In this document: positions 47,296 through 59,400 of the stretch, in pieces
Numbering within the stretch: position 1 is the stretch's first letter
Layout: every line of letters starts with the position of its first letter
Assembly (NCBI GenBank): GCA_021234155.1
Contig: JAJEKV010000027.1
Coordinates: 9,486,013-9,550,012 of the forward strand
DNA from: Isoetes taiwanensis
Lineage: Eukaryota > Streptophyta > Lycopodiopsida > Isoetales > Isoetaceae
Direction: 5' to 3'
Length of the DNA stretch: 64,000 nt
Position numbers and translations under genes: made by a program
The notes under the pieces: model-generated
Seen by the model: only the letters and a program-made list of their open reading frames with translations
Told to the model about the DNA's origin: nothing
Databases searched by the model: none

Positions 47296-47696
47296 ATTTT
47301 CTACAAAAACGAATATTGGATGACTATGGGAAATAACCATAGCTTGATCCAAAAGAATCTCAAAATTTTCAATGGGCCTTTGAGAAACAATGATAGTGTT
47401 GGACCTTTGAGAAGCCTAGATATAACTTGGAAACAAGCTAGACGTTGACTTAAGTTTAGAGATACATTGTACACCAGCAAACCATTGACTTTTTATATAT
47501 TGCTGACAAACAATTTCTGCGTGTGACAAAAATAGAAGTTCTACAGTCTATGTCTCTAACAAAGATGGAAGTTTTACAACACACAAGTCCTTGAGACATA
47601 GGGCCTACACACAAGAGATGACTTCGTCAACTATGAGTTCCTCCGACAAATCTAGGAGACTCGAAGCCACAAAATGCAACATGTATTTGCTACGAA

Positions 47697-47792
47697 GGTG
47701 CACTGGGTTAGTAACTCTTCTACATGATCTAAGCATCATCATCGGTGGACTGGGTTAGTATCTCTTCTACATGATCTAAGCATCATCATTCG
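47697..47792 (+). repeat. 51-bp tandem duplication
   Basis: CTGGGTTAGTAACTCTTCTA and then CATGATCTAAGCATCATCAT is repeated immediately as CTGGGTTAGTATCTCTTCTA with the same continuation. It lies about 250 bp upstream of the dirigent gene. Confidence 0.85.
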
Positions 47793-47999
47793 CCCAAGAC
47801 ATCGGGGAGCATATTCTATACGGCCCCATAATATAGGAAAGAAAGATACATTGATATAGTAAAGAAAGATACATAGAAGATTCGCATGGCCTTTGGGGCC
47901 AAGTTGTTGTGCATGCAACAAAGGATTAATTCAAATATGGAAGGGCCGACTGATTCAGACATGAAAGCGAAAGCATGAAGAAAAGGCCAACCCAAGAAA

Positions 48000-48010
48000 G
48001 TGTATAATAG
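48000..48010 (+). promoter_or_regulatory. Candidate TATA element of the dirigent gene
   Basis: GTATAATAGTG lies about 40 bp before the ATG, so if used the leader would be very short. It is the best TATA-like match close to the gene; no other promoter element is claimed. Confidence 0.3.
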
Positions 48011-48043
48011 TGAAGCCCATGAACAAATGATTCAAGAGCAAAA

Positions 48044-48592
48044 ATGAAGGCAAGCAACATAGTTCTCACGCTCGTAGCACTGGTTATGATGATCAATGCA
48101 GCATTAGGGGATGCAAAAGGAGCAGAGCCCAAGTATCTGAACGTGCCAATGTACATGCAGATAGTAGAAGCCGGTCCAAATGCTACAGGCTTAAGAGTAG
48201 CCGGGCCAGGTGGGGAGCTGACAGAGAACAAGTTCGGCACCGTTTTTGTGTTCGACGATGTGCTGACGGAATCGTTCGATAACACATCGAAGGTAATTGG
48301 GAGAGCAAAAGGCACGGCTATGGTGACGGAGCCAGACGCCTCCAATGCTACCTATGCTTGGTGTGCTGTCCTCCAAACTGAGTTATACAACGGCACCGTT
48401 TCTTTCCATGGGGTGGACAATGGTGTCAAAAACAACCAAATGGAGCATGCTATTGTTGGTGGCACTGGTGACTTTCGATTCGCCACTGGTTTTGCCAACT
48501 TTACCCACGTCAAAGTTGACATCCCCGATGGTCTCTTTACTATTTTTATTAATGCTTCCATCTACTTTCCTCCTTGGATCCCGTATCTCTAA
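48044..48592 (+). CDS. Dirigent-type secreted protein
   Basis: Intact, intronless frame of 182 residues, the usual dirigent length. Residues 1-22 or so form a signal peptide (hydrophobic IVLTLVALVMMINAALG), so the product should be secreted to the cell wall. The mature part shows the dirigent beta-barrel motifs in order: YMQIVEAGPNATGLRVAG (38-54), FGTVFVFDDVLTE (64-76), SKVIGRAKGTAMV (82-94), AIVGGTGDFRFATGFA (136-151) and a final hydrophobic strand. Six N-glycosylation sequons (Asn 46, 80, 101, 116, 152, 170) fit a secreted glycoprotein. Dirigents steer coupling of phenoxy radicals made by oxidases and have no redox activity of their own; substrate cannot be predicted here. The first ATG of the frame, after AAAA, gives a proper signal peptide. 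It lies in unit 1 of a tandem segmental duplication; unit 2 has lost this interval. It is the only convincing intact host gene in the window. Confidence 0.93.
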   Translation: MKASNIVLTLVALVMMINAALGDAKGAEPKYLNVPMYMQIVEAGPNATGLRVAGPGGELTENKFGTVFVFDDVLTESFDNTSKVIGRAKGTAMVTEPDASNATYAWCAVLQTELYNGTVSFHGVDNGVKNNQMEHAIVGGTGDFRFATGFANFTHVKVDIPDGLFTIFINASIYFPPWIPYL

Positions 48593-48939
48593 ATATTCCT
48601 ATTTATATTAATCCTACTTCCTCCATGTCTCCTTCAGGTCCCTCCGTCCTGTTACTATGATTTCACTTGAAATAAGTTGAAGTCTTGGACTTCCATGATG
48701 TATTTTGAAATAAGCATATTATAGATAGATTACTTCAGTGTTTTTCTTATGTCAAGATTTGGGTGATTCTTTTAATACCTGATTAGCTCGAGATACCTAT
48801 TTTCTCATATATTAGGCACAATTGGATGGATCTCTTAATTTAAAAACAAAACACTCGAGCTTAGTCAATATTATGCCTCGTTTAATTTAATAATTTTCTT
48901 ATTAAACACCTTGGATAGAAGAGCAGATACAAAGTAACG

Positions 48940-49996
48940 CCTTAGCATGCAAGTACATTTCCTAATAAGCTATGTTCCCTTGCCACTCGTAAAAATTTTT
49001 TTGCACTTGTCTCTATCTTAACATGATGAGACATATATATGGTGTACCCTTCAATGCAACCTCCATCGTCAACCACCCCTATTTCTCCTCCAAGCAAGCA
49101 TTTCCTGCATCTATTTCAAAGAATCATATCCAATATGATGCAACAAGCACGTATTTTGGTTTAGATGCATTCAAAGATTCATAGAATTTCCTTGCATCCT
49201 GCTTCTAATTCCCAGGCTTCTAACTCAGTTGCAGCTCTGAACTGCACGATGATCCTTCAAGCTCCATGTCTATCTACTTACACCATGAACAAGTGGAGTT
49301 AGTTATAAAGACTATGAGGGGTTTAAGGCGCTAATAAATGCCCAAGATATCATACACAACCAGCATGCTTATAACAATACAACCATCAAATCCATTCTCA
49401 TATAAAACAACTTACTGCAAGAGTCCCACTGTGCAAAACCTATAGGTTGTCAGTATGCCGTACCAAAAATATGCTAGCAAGGAGACACAGATTGCTTTAT
49501 GAGAATACAATACAATAAAGAGCATGAAATGGATCATGAAATAACCATGTAACAATAATGAGCCAGCTGTAAAAACCATGAGATAACGATAACTATACAG
49601 TGCAAATTCCAGTTCATACAACCATCCAAACTGTTCAGGCCCTGCAGTAGATACGAGCGGAATAAGTCTCATGTGTACACGCCCATCTAGCATGCGTCCA
49701 CCATTAGAGGACCACATCCAAGCCATGTAGCATGGTGAATCACCCTCGCTGGGTGACCACCCGATGTCAAGAGCAAGAACAATCACGAGTTCATGCCACC
49801 ACAATTGGACTCTCGCCCCAAAGAATATGCACTCATGCACCAGTTCATGGGCACATCTACAATTCATTCGGAGTTTGTTTTAGAGCCTTTTGAAATATCT
49901 AAAACAGAAAATTAGCTTGGGTACCCTATGAATCTCTTTGTTGCCCATGAGTTATATGGTACTATAGCTGCTTCAATTTTATCGTGGCTTTACCTT
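48940..49996. repeat. Segmental duplication block B, copy 1
   Basis: Shared with B2 (59,994-62,584). Landmarks: CCTTAGCATGCAAGTAC, TTAACATGATGAGACATATA, AATTCCCAGGCTTCTAACTC, TCGCTGGGTGAC, GGTACCCTATGAATCTCTTT. It lacks the insertions seen in B2 at 60,282-60,558 and 60,902-62,125, and so provides their empty sites. No gene is recognised in it; the frame 49,412-49,867 (minus) is not preserved in B2. Confidence 0.9.
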
Positions 49997-51075
49997 AGGA
50001 GAAGACGGCAGGTAGGGTTTTATTCACCGACTCTGCAAAAGAAAAGCTTGTCATATGAGAGGTACTTGCTATTGGACCTGGGGGTATTGGAGAAGATGGC
50101 AATCGGAAGCCTCTTGATGCTGTAGGAAACATAGTTCTATACTCCAAGTATGCCGGCAATGACTTTCTTGGATCTAGCATAGCTCAGAGGATCGGACCCA
50201 ACTCCATGGCCCGACACCAACTGCTCCAATCAGTTTGCCTTCCTCTCTATTTGGGCCCCAGCAGCCTCTTAGGATTGGGTTCAACAACACCCTCGCTTTC
50301 CAAGATCACTGTTTCCCGCCTCCACTCCGGAATCATCTCTATGCCATTTATTCTGAGGGAGGAAATGTGGCCACATCTCTCACTATCTCCGTTGAGACAG
50401 TTACTGCAGTTGCTGAAGGACTTCGTGCCACATTCAGCAAATCAGGGTGGTGAGAATGCACATGCTTTATATGCTTCCTTACGGACATCTGACCCTGAGG
50501 CCGCCTCCCCTGTGAAGGGTATCGCTGAAATCTCTACATTTGAGGCAACCACGAAGTTGTGTTGATGCAGATCTGAGATTGGTGGCCGAGGCCGGGCACT
50601 GTGTTGATCACGGATTCAGGTCTCCGCGGGGCCGAGGCGGGTCACTATGTTGATCATTGACCCTTAATTTGGTCTCACGGTTTGGAGGTAGTCGACTTGC
50701 CACCACGGGGTTCCTGCTAGCTCCCAAAGCGTCTTCATCACCTTCATCTTCGGGGATGCCTCTATGGCTCCATATTTTCACATTGAACCCTTAATTTGCG
50801 GATTATAGGGGTTATAGAGAGCATAAGAAATGGGCTCGAGGAGGCGGCGATTATTCTAGATTTGGATAGGTTATGTCAAATAAAATTTTTAGCATCCATG
50901 AGCATGTTCAATTTGTCGTTCACCTTTTTGCCCTCATGTTTTTTCTTTGAATTGCCTTGGCGTTTGTTTTTTCTTTGTGACTTTGTCCTTGGGTTTTGTT
51001 TGGGCTTTTGCCTTCTTTTTAGCAACCCGCCCCTTTTCATTATATGGGTCCCATAACCTCGTCTTATCTTATCTT
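49997..51075 (+). mobile_element. Chimeric retrocopy with LINE-type (TTATC)n tail
   Basis: Comparison with the unit-2 sequence, continuous at 62,584/62,585 (TTTACCTT|GATTGAGC), shows that everything from 49,997 to 51,690 is additional here. The first part opens inside a chaperonin-10 coding sequence, continues with unrelated protein-like text (for example NNTLAFQDHCFPPPLRNHLY, 50.28-50.35 kb) and ends with GGGTCCCATAACC and a TTATC-repeat tail. The 5.6 kb LINE at 54.3 kb has a related 3' end (TGTATGGGTCCCATGAC plus a TTCTA-repeat tail). A retrocopy made by, or sharing the 3' end of, that LINE family is the likely explanation. Confidence 0.65.
49999..50178 (+). pseudogene. Chaperonin-10 (GroES/CPN20-type) retropseudogene fragment
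   Basis: Reads EKTAGRVLFTDSAKEKLVI, an in-frame TGA, then EVLAIGPGGIGEDGNRKPLD followed by AVGNIVLYSKYAGNDFLGSS. This is the second half of a chaperonin-10 domain: EKTAGG-type mobile-loop flank, VxAIGPG, and the YSKYAGNDF strand typical of plant chloroplast 20-kDa or organellar co-chaperonins. It starts abruptly mid-domain at the insertion border and loses similarity after GS, where family members continue with DGxxY. No introns interrupt it, consistent with a reverse-transcribed, 5'-truncated copy. The parent gene is elsewhere. Confidence 0.8.
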
Positions 51076-51299
51076 GATTGAGCTTTCATTGAATTTCATC
51101 TCTACCTTTAGGTTTGGACAACAAGATTCAAAGTTGTAAGGAGCCAAATATTTTTTTGTCGAGGGGTGAAAGATGGCAACCACCTTTAAAGGGGAAACTC
51201 CATTCTCGAGAAGTAAGGATGGGGTAACAACTTGTTATTAAGCTTCTCCTTTCTAATTCATGGAAATCTAACTCTCAAAGAAACTAAAGGAAGGTGGAT

Positions 51300-51690
51300 T
51301 GCATAAGGAAATCAATACAAAGCGGTTTTATCGAAAAGGAGGAGCAAATGATTATTCTAGACCAAATCGCATACATCTCTTCCAACCCGTGGATAGGTTA
51401 TGTCTAGAATATTTCAAACGCACTAATATCCTTAGCATCCATGAGCATGTTCATCCTATTTGTACTGGGGCTTTTTGCCCTCATGTTTTCTTTGGGCCTT
51501 GGCCGTTTGTTTTCTTTGTGACTTTGTCCTTGGGTTTTGTTTGGGCTTTTGCCTTCTTTACTAGAGTAGGCAAAGTTGAAGGATTTGGGCTTCCCCCTTT
51601 TTAGATGGAGAAGACTACGCATTGTATGGGTCCCATAACCCTGTTGGGTTTCCGCTGACGATAAAAAATTATTTTATCTTATCTTATCTT
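51300..51690 (+). repeat. Second copy of the retrocopy 3' region
   Basis: Parallels 50,800-51,075 (GGATAGGTTATGTC, CTTAGCATCCATGAGCATGT, TTGTCCTTGGGTTTTGTTTG, ATGGGTCCCATAACC, TTATC tail). It is less eroded, with 30-60 bp segments missing in the first copy. Each copy is followed by the same host flank (GATTGAGCTTTCATTGAATT, at 51,076 and 51,691), so the 3' part of the retrocopy plus about 80 bp of flank was duplicated locally. The frame 51,299-51,604 is repeat-derived. Confidence 0.75.
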
Positions 51691-52144
51691 GATTGAGCTT
51701 TCATTGAATTTCATCTCTACCTTTAGGTTTGGACAACAGAAGATTCAAAGTTGTAAGGAGCCAAATATTTTTGTCCATCTTGTGCATTCAAAACTCGAGA
51801 TGAATCATTTAGCTGCTTTTAATCTTAGTGTGGCTTTACCTTATGGAGATTCCGTCGCATTCCATCTTTACTTACAGGTTTGGACAACATAGGATCTAAA
51901 GTTGCAAGTTGCCAAATATATATGTTCGAAGATCAAGATGAATGGTGATGTAGTCAGCTGTGGTATGAAGATGTGCCAGGTTGTTTACACAATTTTCTAA
52001 AACATGCAAATGGAGAATCCGTCCTCAATTTATACCTAATTTAAACCTGGGTTTGATTACAATTTATAGGAAACATATGTTTTCCCTTCAACGCAACATA
52101 TTCACAACTTCCAATTACTTGTAGGTCCTATAGCTGAATCAAAT
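51691..52144. repeat. Segmental duplication block C, copy 1
   Basis: Shared with 62,585-63,038: GATTGAGCTTTCATTGAATT, TCATTTAGCTGCTTTTAATC, GGAAACATATGTTTTCCCTT, CTTGTAGGTCCTATAGCTGA. Similarity stops at GTGACTTTGCA, where copy 2 joins directly to block A3. Confidence 0.9.
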
Positions 52145-52341
52145 AGTGACTTTGCATTACCCTCTATGGCCTCATTGTCATTTTCTCTGTCTTTATAAAT
52201 CACATTTATCAAAGTCTGAAGCTTGTCATGGTAATCTCTATAACCTTTTGTCCTAAAATCATGAACAGTATTGGCTAAACTATTTGCAATTAATAAGCTT
52301 ATGCAGCTTGTTTTTTCGTAACAAAGTTCTCCATATAGCAT
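52102..52341 (-). pseudogene. Unrecognised minus-strand coding fragment
   Basis: Frame with SLANTVHDFRTKGYRDYHDK then LQTLINVIYKDRENDNEAIE and ending DSAIGPTSNWKL. It looks protein-like (charged, regular). Its last 14 or so codons fall in duplicated block C and recur at 62,985-63,026. No family recognised; might be an exon of a lost gene. Confidence 0.3.
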
Positions 52342-52687
52342 TGGACCCTAAATTTATGCTTTCCATTTGTTTATACAGGAATATCAAGATTATTTAATAT
52401 GGATAATCCACAAAGCACAATAAACAAATTTGCTTTCTGATGTATCAAATTCATCCCGTTCTCACGATGCGCAATAGGATCACATGTGGATGGTTTTTTT
52501 TTGGCAGAAAAGACCACATCTATGCATAATATTCTCTTATGCAAAATGATGATGGTGCATATCTAACCATTGGGTTGGGTCTGACAATCTTCCATCGGTT
52601 GTATTGTAAAAGTGTGAAAAACATATGCCAAAGTCAAACCCTAAATAGTGTCTTTGTTGGTGACCTCAAGTTGTAACATTATAGACA

Positions 52688-52792
52688 ATACTCTAGATGC
52701 AATCCATTTTTATATATTCGAACAAACTACATTGTATGCAATACTCTAGATGCAATCTTTCATATATTCGGACGAACTACATTGTATGCCAT
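52688..52792 (+). repeat. 53-bp tandem duplication
   Basis: CAATACTCTAGATGCAATC, then TATATTCG, ACAAACTACATTGTATGC and again CAATACTCTAGATGCAATC, TATATTCGGACGAACTACAT. The interval 52.15-52.95 kb that contains it is absent at the C2/A3 junction near 63,038. Confidence 0.8.
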
Positions 52793-52950
52793 GTGAATGA
52801 AAATACAAACCACGTTGGTCCCTTTTGCATGCATTTCCATACCTTGTGGAAACCTAGAAATATTAAGAACTTAGAATATTACATAGCGTAGAGCATGGCC
52901 TTATTTTGGCACCATGGGGAAGGCATCGTGATTGCCATTCATTTTCGGCA

Positions 52951-54299
52951 CCGATCCGATGGCTCGGATCGATGGCATTCTCGAATAAGGGCTCGCATGA
53001 AAACAGACAAAAGCTCCCGACAAAAAGAGAACTTTCTTATCAAAATAGGATCCAGGTCGAAGGTTGAAAGATGGCCAAAAAAGGGACAAGATTGGGGAAG
53101 AACATGTCACAACATGGAAAGAGACGCCAAATTGGCAAACCAAGCAGGGAGAAACCCCTCCCCTGCCTGCTATCAAAGAAAGAGAGTCAAGGGAACTGCT
53201 GAGAGACGAGAAAATGCCGATGAGAAGTCGATGAAGAACCTGCAAGAAATAGAGATCCCCAAACGAACCAGAGCCCCAGAAAATGCATGCATGCATGGGA
53301 GAGATGCATGCTCGCCCATTCGAGAATACTGATCCGATGGCTCGGATCGATGGCATTAAGTGTAATGTTTAGTTAATCTTGTTCGATCAATGATGACGAC
53401 ACTGGGGACATTCTTTTAGGTCTTGTTCCCAGGTTGTATGTCCATGCTGACATCCTTCACATCGTCCGCATCCAGTACTACCTATGTTGGAGGGATATCG
53501 GGTTCGGGACATGATAGAACCATTACGTCCAATTACTATTTCTCAACACAATAGATACAATGGGTTTAGTGTATTTGGTACTAATTCATCCTGGAAGAAT
53601 CCTTTTACGCGCCATTACAGTTATCATGTTGATCGATGGTGAAATTCTTGGAAACTTCTACATCTAAGGCCTTATCAAGTACGTATAGTATGTGCTCGCA
53701 TCTGACCTTAAAATCTAACCCAGACATAACCCAGATGACACTTTAGGGATGTAGATCTTCTTTTGTACACGTTGCACCTCCTGGACCATGTTCCTAGTAG
53801 GGTTGAGTCTTACTTGAGGCTCTTGGTCGTTTTGTTTCTCATGTTGACTACTGTTCCAACACAAGTAACTTTGATCTTGCTGTTATTTTCAGACTTGGTG
53901 CAGGAGCCAATTGCATATGCATTTGCTAGCAATGTGTTCATAACATTTTGATCCCTTATCTAGGGCAAATCAACTCCAAACTATCAATTTCTCCGCTAAT
54001 AATTTGGTTCCTCTTGCAACTTGCCATTTCACTGGTCTAGCTAGTAGATAATGAAGCATCTTGTTTGAAAACCAAGTTCACTCTAGCTTACTTCCAGAAA
54101 ACCACATGAACAAGGATGTCCTGTCTTGGCTGAACTGTCAAATTTAAAAGTAAACATGGTGCAAGTGTTGAAATCATTGCATCTTTTTCCCCTATTGGAA
54201 ATACAACTCTAATAGCAATATCTTTTTTTGGCCTAATAACACCTTATTCATGCCTATATTGACATGTCCACCTCCTGCTTGTAGTCATGCACATTTGCT
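52951..54299. repeat. Segmental duplication block A, copy 2 (left part)
   Basis: Parallels 43,250-44,570, with small indels and an extra stretch of about 90 bp (about 54,170-54,260, GTTGAAATCATTGC to CATGCCTATA) relative to copy 1. Interrupted at CACATTTGCT (54,299) by the LINE; continues at 59,921. Confidence 0.85.
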
Positions 54300-54599
54300 T
54301 AACCCTTTTATCATCCATTCTAACATGATTAATATCAGATGTAGCACTTTTCTTTTCTTGGCGCTCCTTTTGGCGCTCTGCCTTTTTGGTGCCCGACGGC
54401 AAAACTTCTCGAGCTCATAACTTGAGCTAGAGACATCAGAATCAGGTGATTTTGGGCTCGTTGGAAAGCTTATGCCTGGATCTTTCCAACGACATATGAT
54501 TCGGACCATTTGCATCCTTATACGTTTCAGCTTTTTGGACTTTTTGATTTCGGGACTGATTTCTATTATAGATCAGCCCATTTCGGCCCTCTGGAAGTA

Positions 54600-56435
54600 A
54601 TGGCTCCTTCAATTCCTCTGCAGCAGCTAGGGGACTTTTCTATGGTGGGTATTAATCCCTTTGATCAGCCAAATTCGTCAGGGCCTGCTCGTCACCCCTT
54701 GAAGTCTCTCAGATCCACGAACAAAGATAACGGTTACAAAGGTGATGTGACTCGATCTCTCAATAAAGGTGCTCATCTTAAACAACAGACATTAAATAGG
54801 GCATTGCATCTTTACTCTCAACGGGATAAGCGTTGTCCATCGCAAATTCCCACAGGTGTTGGTGGAGCAAATGGCCCAGACGAACCTCCAACATGCGTTG
54901 GAGGTTCAACACATGATGATGGAGAGCAGATTGCATCCGTTACAGGTGTTGGCAGTGCAACTGGCCCAGACGAACCTCCAACAGGTGTTGGAGATTCACC
55001 ACATGGTGTTGATGCTGATGGGGAGCAGATTGCATCTGTTACAGGTGTTGGAAGTGCATATCGCTCAGCCACATCTCCAACATGCGTTGGAGGTTCAACT
55101 CAGGATGATGAAAGGGAGCGGATTGCTGAGGCATTGACCCCAGATGATTTCTCCAAGGTCCCTCGTCCAGCACGTCTTCCTCTCTATGTCAATTTGCTTC
55201 AAAAAGATCTAGAGAACAAGCTTGACATTCTTACAGCTACTTTGCACATGCAGCAACAAAGAGATGACACAATTTCAATGTGCATTGAGGTCTGAATTGG
55301 CAAAGTGTCGTAACGACCTTGCAACGCTCACTGGCAAAATTCATGCTGAACATGCAAAGCTTTGGGAAGCAATTGAGGGCGCAAAGTTGGAGTTTGCTGC
55401 TTGTCATATGACTGTGGAGCTCCTAATGGTTGATATTGGCAAGCAAAGACAAGATTTACTCTGCCATGTCTCTGAGGTGTCTACGAGTTGTAATACTCGC
55501 ATGCGAGCATTGGAAGAAAGCATGACCTGCCAAGTGACTGAGCTTGCAAGGACATATCTCGTCGAGTTGCTGCCTTGGAACGTTCCTATTCTCCTGCAAC
55601 CAAGGCACCTCCAACTTCTTCTTCAAAGCATCATGATCCTAATGTGAGATCTATGCCTAGTTCATCCTCCCCGCAATTTCAAAACTCTCATGTAACAGGT
55701 TTTGCATCTACACCCCGCATCTACATCTGCTTTCGAGGCGAGAGAATACATTGATAGGCACAACCGTCGATGTAATAATCTGTAATTCGTGGCATGCCGT
55801 AAGAAGCATCGGAGGACTTGCAAATGTAAGGTACAGGACTTTGGTGTTAGCTAAATTGGACTTCACAACACCGGTTGTTGTCATCTTTGCACATAGGATT
55901 GGAGCATTGCAGCCCCACCACCAAGATAGTGAAATTCTGATGCAAAATTTGAGTACTAAAATGGATATCCTCAAGCAGGCCAAGCAATTGAAAGGGACAT
56001 CTCTATCTGGATTTTGATCTTACTAAGTCCCAACAGTTAGCCAGACGCCAGAATTTGCAAAAGGTCCAGGACATTCAAAAGAATGGTGGTAAGGCTGCAC
56101 TGATTCGTGGAAAACTACGTATTTTTACACCATCACATGCAACCTTTGCTGACGTCTTTCATCATGCTCAGGCCACTCATACTGCTGGTGTTAAAGTCCA
56201 TTCTCCCATTTCCCATGCACATACCAATGCTGCAAATGCGCCTCGTGTTGTTCCATCTTCTGCACCCACCACATCTTCTTCTGCTCAAGGCCATTCCTCT
56301 CATGATGTTGCTAATGGTATCCTTGATGCTTTGCTTCTTTGTTGTTGATATTCTTTCCTCATCGATGCCGCTGCCGCCTCTATTGCTCCAGCCTCCTCAG
56401 TTCGCACTGATCATACCTCAAATGTACCTTCCTAG
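54600..56435 (+). pseudogene. LINE ORF1: repeat linker, coiled coil, CTD-like end
   Basis: ATG in GTAATGGC begins MAPSIPLQQLGDFSMVG. Residues about 85-180 hold imperfect repeats (VGGANGPDEPPTCVGG, VGSATGPDEPPTGVGD). After a frameshift near 55,285 comes a long helical coiled-coil-like segment (SELAKCRNDLATLTGKIHAE, LWEAIEGAKLEFAA; 55.29-55.55 kb). Next is a beta-rich stretch (TLVLAKLDFTTPVVVIFAHR, 55.84 kb) that could be the RRM-like part. Then DLTKSQQLARRQNLQKVQDI with GKAALIRGKLRIF (56.01-56.13 kb), which resembles the C-terminal domain of L1-type ORF1 proteins, and finally a serine/alanine-rich tail to the TAG at 56,433. ORF1 proteins bind the element RNA as trimers. At least three frameshifts. 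Confidence 0.75.
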
Positions 56436-56438
56436 GAA

Positions 56439-59400
56439 ATGTGCCTTCGGTTGGTGTCCTGGAATTGTCGAGGTTTTCCCTGGCGTAAAGGTGATGGCTT
56501 GAATCCCATTGCAAAAGATATGGATATCATTCTGCTCATGGAAACGTGGGAGCATTCAGCCAAACGGCTACCTCATTTTATAGGCTATCAATTCTTTTCA
56601 TTATTTAATGAATGTCATGGGCAACAAGGTTGCGGTGGAGTTGCTTGCTATTTCAAGGATGCCCTTGCTCCTTATATCACGCTTCATAAAGCTGATAGAT
56701 ATAATCGCTACATGTGGATCAAACTTCATTGCCACAATAGTAGTACCATTTTTGTTGCTACCTGTTACTTCCCACTGACGTCATCACCTTTTTATGATGA
56801 ATATGATGTCGCTCGCAGTGATCCCTATGGTGATCTTTATGATGACATTGCTCAATTCAAACAGTTGGGGCATGTTATTCTTCTTGGTGATTTCAATGCT
56901 CGCACTGCTAAAATGCAAGCTGCTCAACTCATACTTGAGGATGTTCGTGACCCTTTATGGATGTCTGCTAATGATACAGTCTTTCCACGTTCATCGCCTG
57001 ATGCTAACAAACCCGTCTCAACATTTGGAAGGGAGCTCATCCAGTTGTGTGAAGTCTTTGAGATGGTACTTTGTAATGGCTTAGAGCAATGGCCACACTC
57101 TAAAGGTATTACATGCAGACAGGATAGGCAGGGTGGTGGTACTAGTGTTGTTGATTATGTCATTTCCCAAGTGCAAGCCTTGGATCTCATTTCAGATTTT
57201 CGAATTGGCACAAGGCATAGAGATGAGGAGATAAAATCTGATCACTATCCACTTTATTTGTCATTAAAGTGGCAGCTTCCACCTCTTCAACCCATTGCCA
57301 TCCGGGCTCCTCGTCCCCTTGCATTAAACGACTTATTCTAGATCTTTTGAATATGAACAGACATTAGCTCCTGCGCTTGCAGGTATTTTGGATTACCCAA
57401 CTCTTCAAGAGCGTAATGCAGCATTTGCTGATACTTTGCTTACTTCTGCTGTCTCTTGCTTTGGTACACGCGACCGGTGTTGCTTGCATCTTTGGTAGGA
57501 AATCCTTTCCTAGAAATGCCCTCGGTTTGATGAAGACGCAAAGCGGCTTAAAAACAATTCGCGAATGATAGTTGAGCCAAATCACGGCGACATAATGCCA
57601 TTCAAATTATAAGTCCGTTTTTGAAACGCAAGAAGGCACGCTTTGTTCTTTGAGCATCGAAAGCAAATGTTTGAATTATCGCTACGTGAGCCTCGGACCT
57701 TCTGGCGCAAAATATTATATCGACTACCTCCTACCCTTGGACATATTTCTATGCAGCAATGGGATGAGCGATTGGTTCACTTTATATGATCATCCCGGGT
57801 CCTTAATTACATTGCCTCCTTTGGTAGGTGATATTCTTCAATTGAGAGGAGGAAGTCAAAGAAGGATCATGCATCTATCTAATGGCAAGTCTCTTGATCT
57901 TCAAGGTTTGCAAGCAGAATTGCTTAAATGGGGGGGTCCGCTATTGCTTCCAATCATCACTACTCTTTTAAATCAAGCTTTGCAAGAAGGCTTGCCAGAA
58001 ACTTGGGCTGTCAGTAAGGTCGTACCAATTTACAAAGCAGGTGATAAGCATGACCCTTCTAATTATCGCATGATCATCGTAAGTTCCATATTTTCAAAGC
58101 TCTTAGCCAGTCTTCTTGAGAAGCGATTGACATCATGGGCGTAACATACTTTGGTGTATGTCTTTGTAGGACGCAGGCTTTCGTCCATGCCATTCTACAA
58201 TAGACCATATTTTCACATTGCGCATGCTTATTGAACATAGTCGAAGTTTGAAACAAGACCTCTATATATGCTTTGTGGATTTTACTTCTGCTTTTGATAC
58301 AGTACCACGTGAGCTTCTTTGGCAGCGCTTGCAGGCACTTGGGGTTCCACAAGATCTTCAAAATGCAGTTTATCGGCTCTATGAAAGGGTTTTACTAAAT
58401 TTCCAAAGATCGGTACTCGATCACTAGCAATATTGGAGTTCGTCAGGGTTGCCCTTTATCTCCTACACTCTTTGGCTTGTACATTGATCAATTGGAAGAA
58501 TGGCTTGATAATCATGGCGGCGGAGGTCCACATTTGGCACACTATACCATTAGGCAACTTATGTATGCTGATGATGTTTCACTTCACATACATACATTTG
58601 CTAGTATGCAAAGAACATTTACATGCTCTGCACAGTTTCTGTGAGAATACAGGTCTGCGTGTTAATCTCCAAAAGACCAAGCTTTTGGTAGTTCAATCTT
58701 CTCGTCACAATGTTCCCCTTATGCACTATGATAGCCGCGAAGTTGAAGTTGTAGATAGCTACAAGTATCTTGGTGTAGAATTCTGTAAGAACACACTTTG
58801 GGGAACGATGTATTACCAAGCGGTGGTTCTGGATGGAGAGCACTCTATGCAATGCAAAACAATTGTTTTCGCGTAGAAATTCATGATTGGCCACGGAAAG
58901 CCCACTTGTTTCGAGCTTTGGTAGAGCCTGTTTTATTGTATGGTTCTGAAGTGTGGGGGCCTGCCATTAGTGCTAGTGCTTGGGAGAGCTTGGAGCGGGT
59001 GCAAAAGTCCTTTCTCACTTACAGCCTCGGAGTTAAAACAACGGTGCCCTATGCTATTCTTTTACAAGAGACAGGTTTTTGGCCTCTTCAACATTCTGCC
59101 ATGAAGCGCCATCTCCACTATATCTGCAAGGTGCACCACATGGATGATGTTAGGTATCTTGCTCTTGCACTTGCCATGGCTGAATCTCCTCAGCGTTTGA
59201 AACGATGTTGGAAAGAGCATTGCACTACATGGTTTGCCTGTTGGTGCTGCAAACGAAACCTTTGTCGATGCTTGCCGGTTCGATCCCGAGCTTTTGCAAA
59301 AGAATATCTCAATGGTCGTTTTTCTCAAAAGATATGGGACGCAGCTTACTTTGGCCCAAGTGAAAACCGGTCATTATCATGCACACATAAATCCCACCTT

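Noticed and set aside
48191-48561. Minus-strand and alternate plus-strand frames over the dirigent gene
   Set aside because: Shadows of the dirigent coding sequence.
49412-49867. 151-codon minus-strand frame in block B1
   Set aside because: Broken in B2 by indels with no sign of frame preservation.
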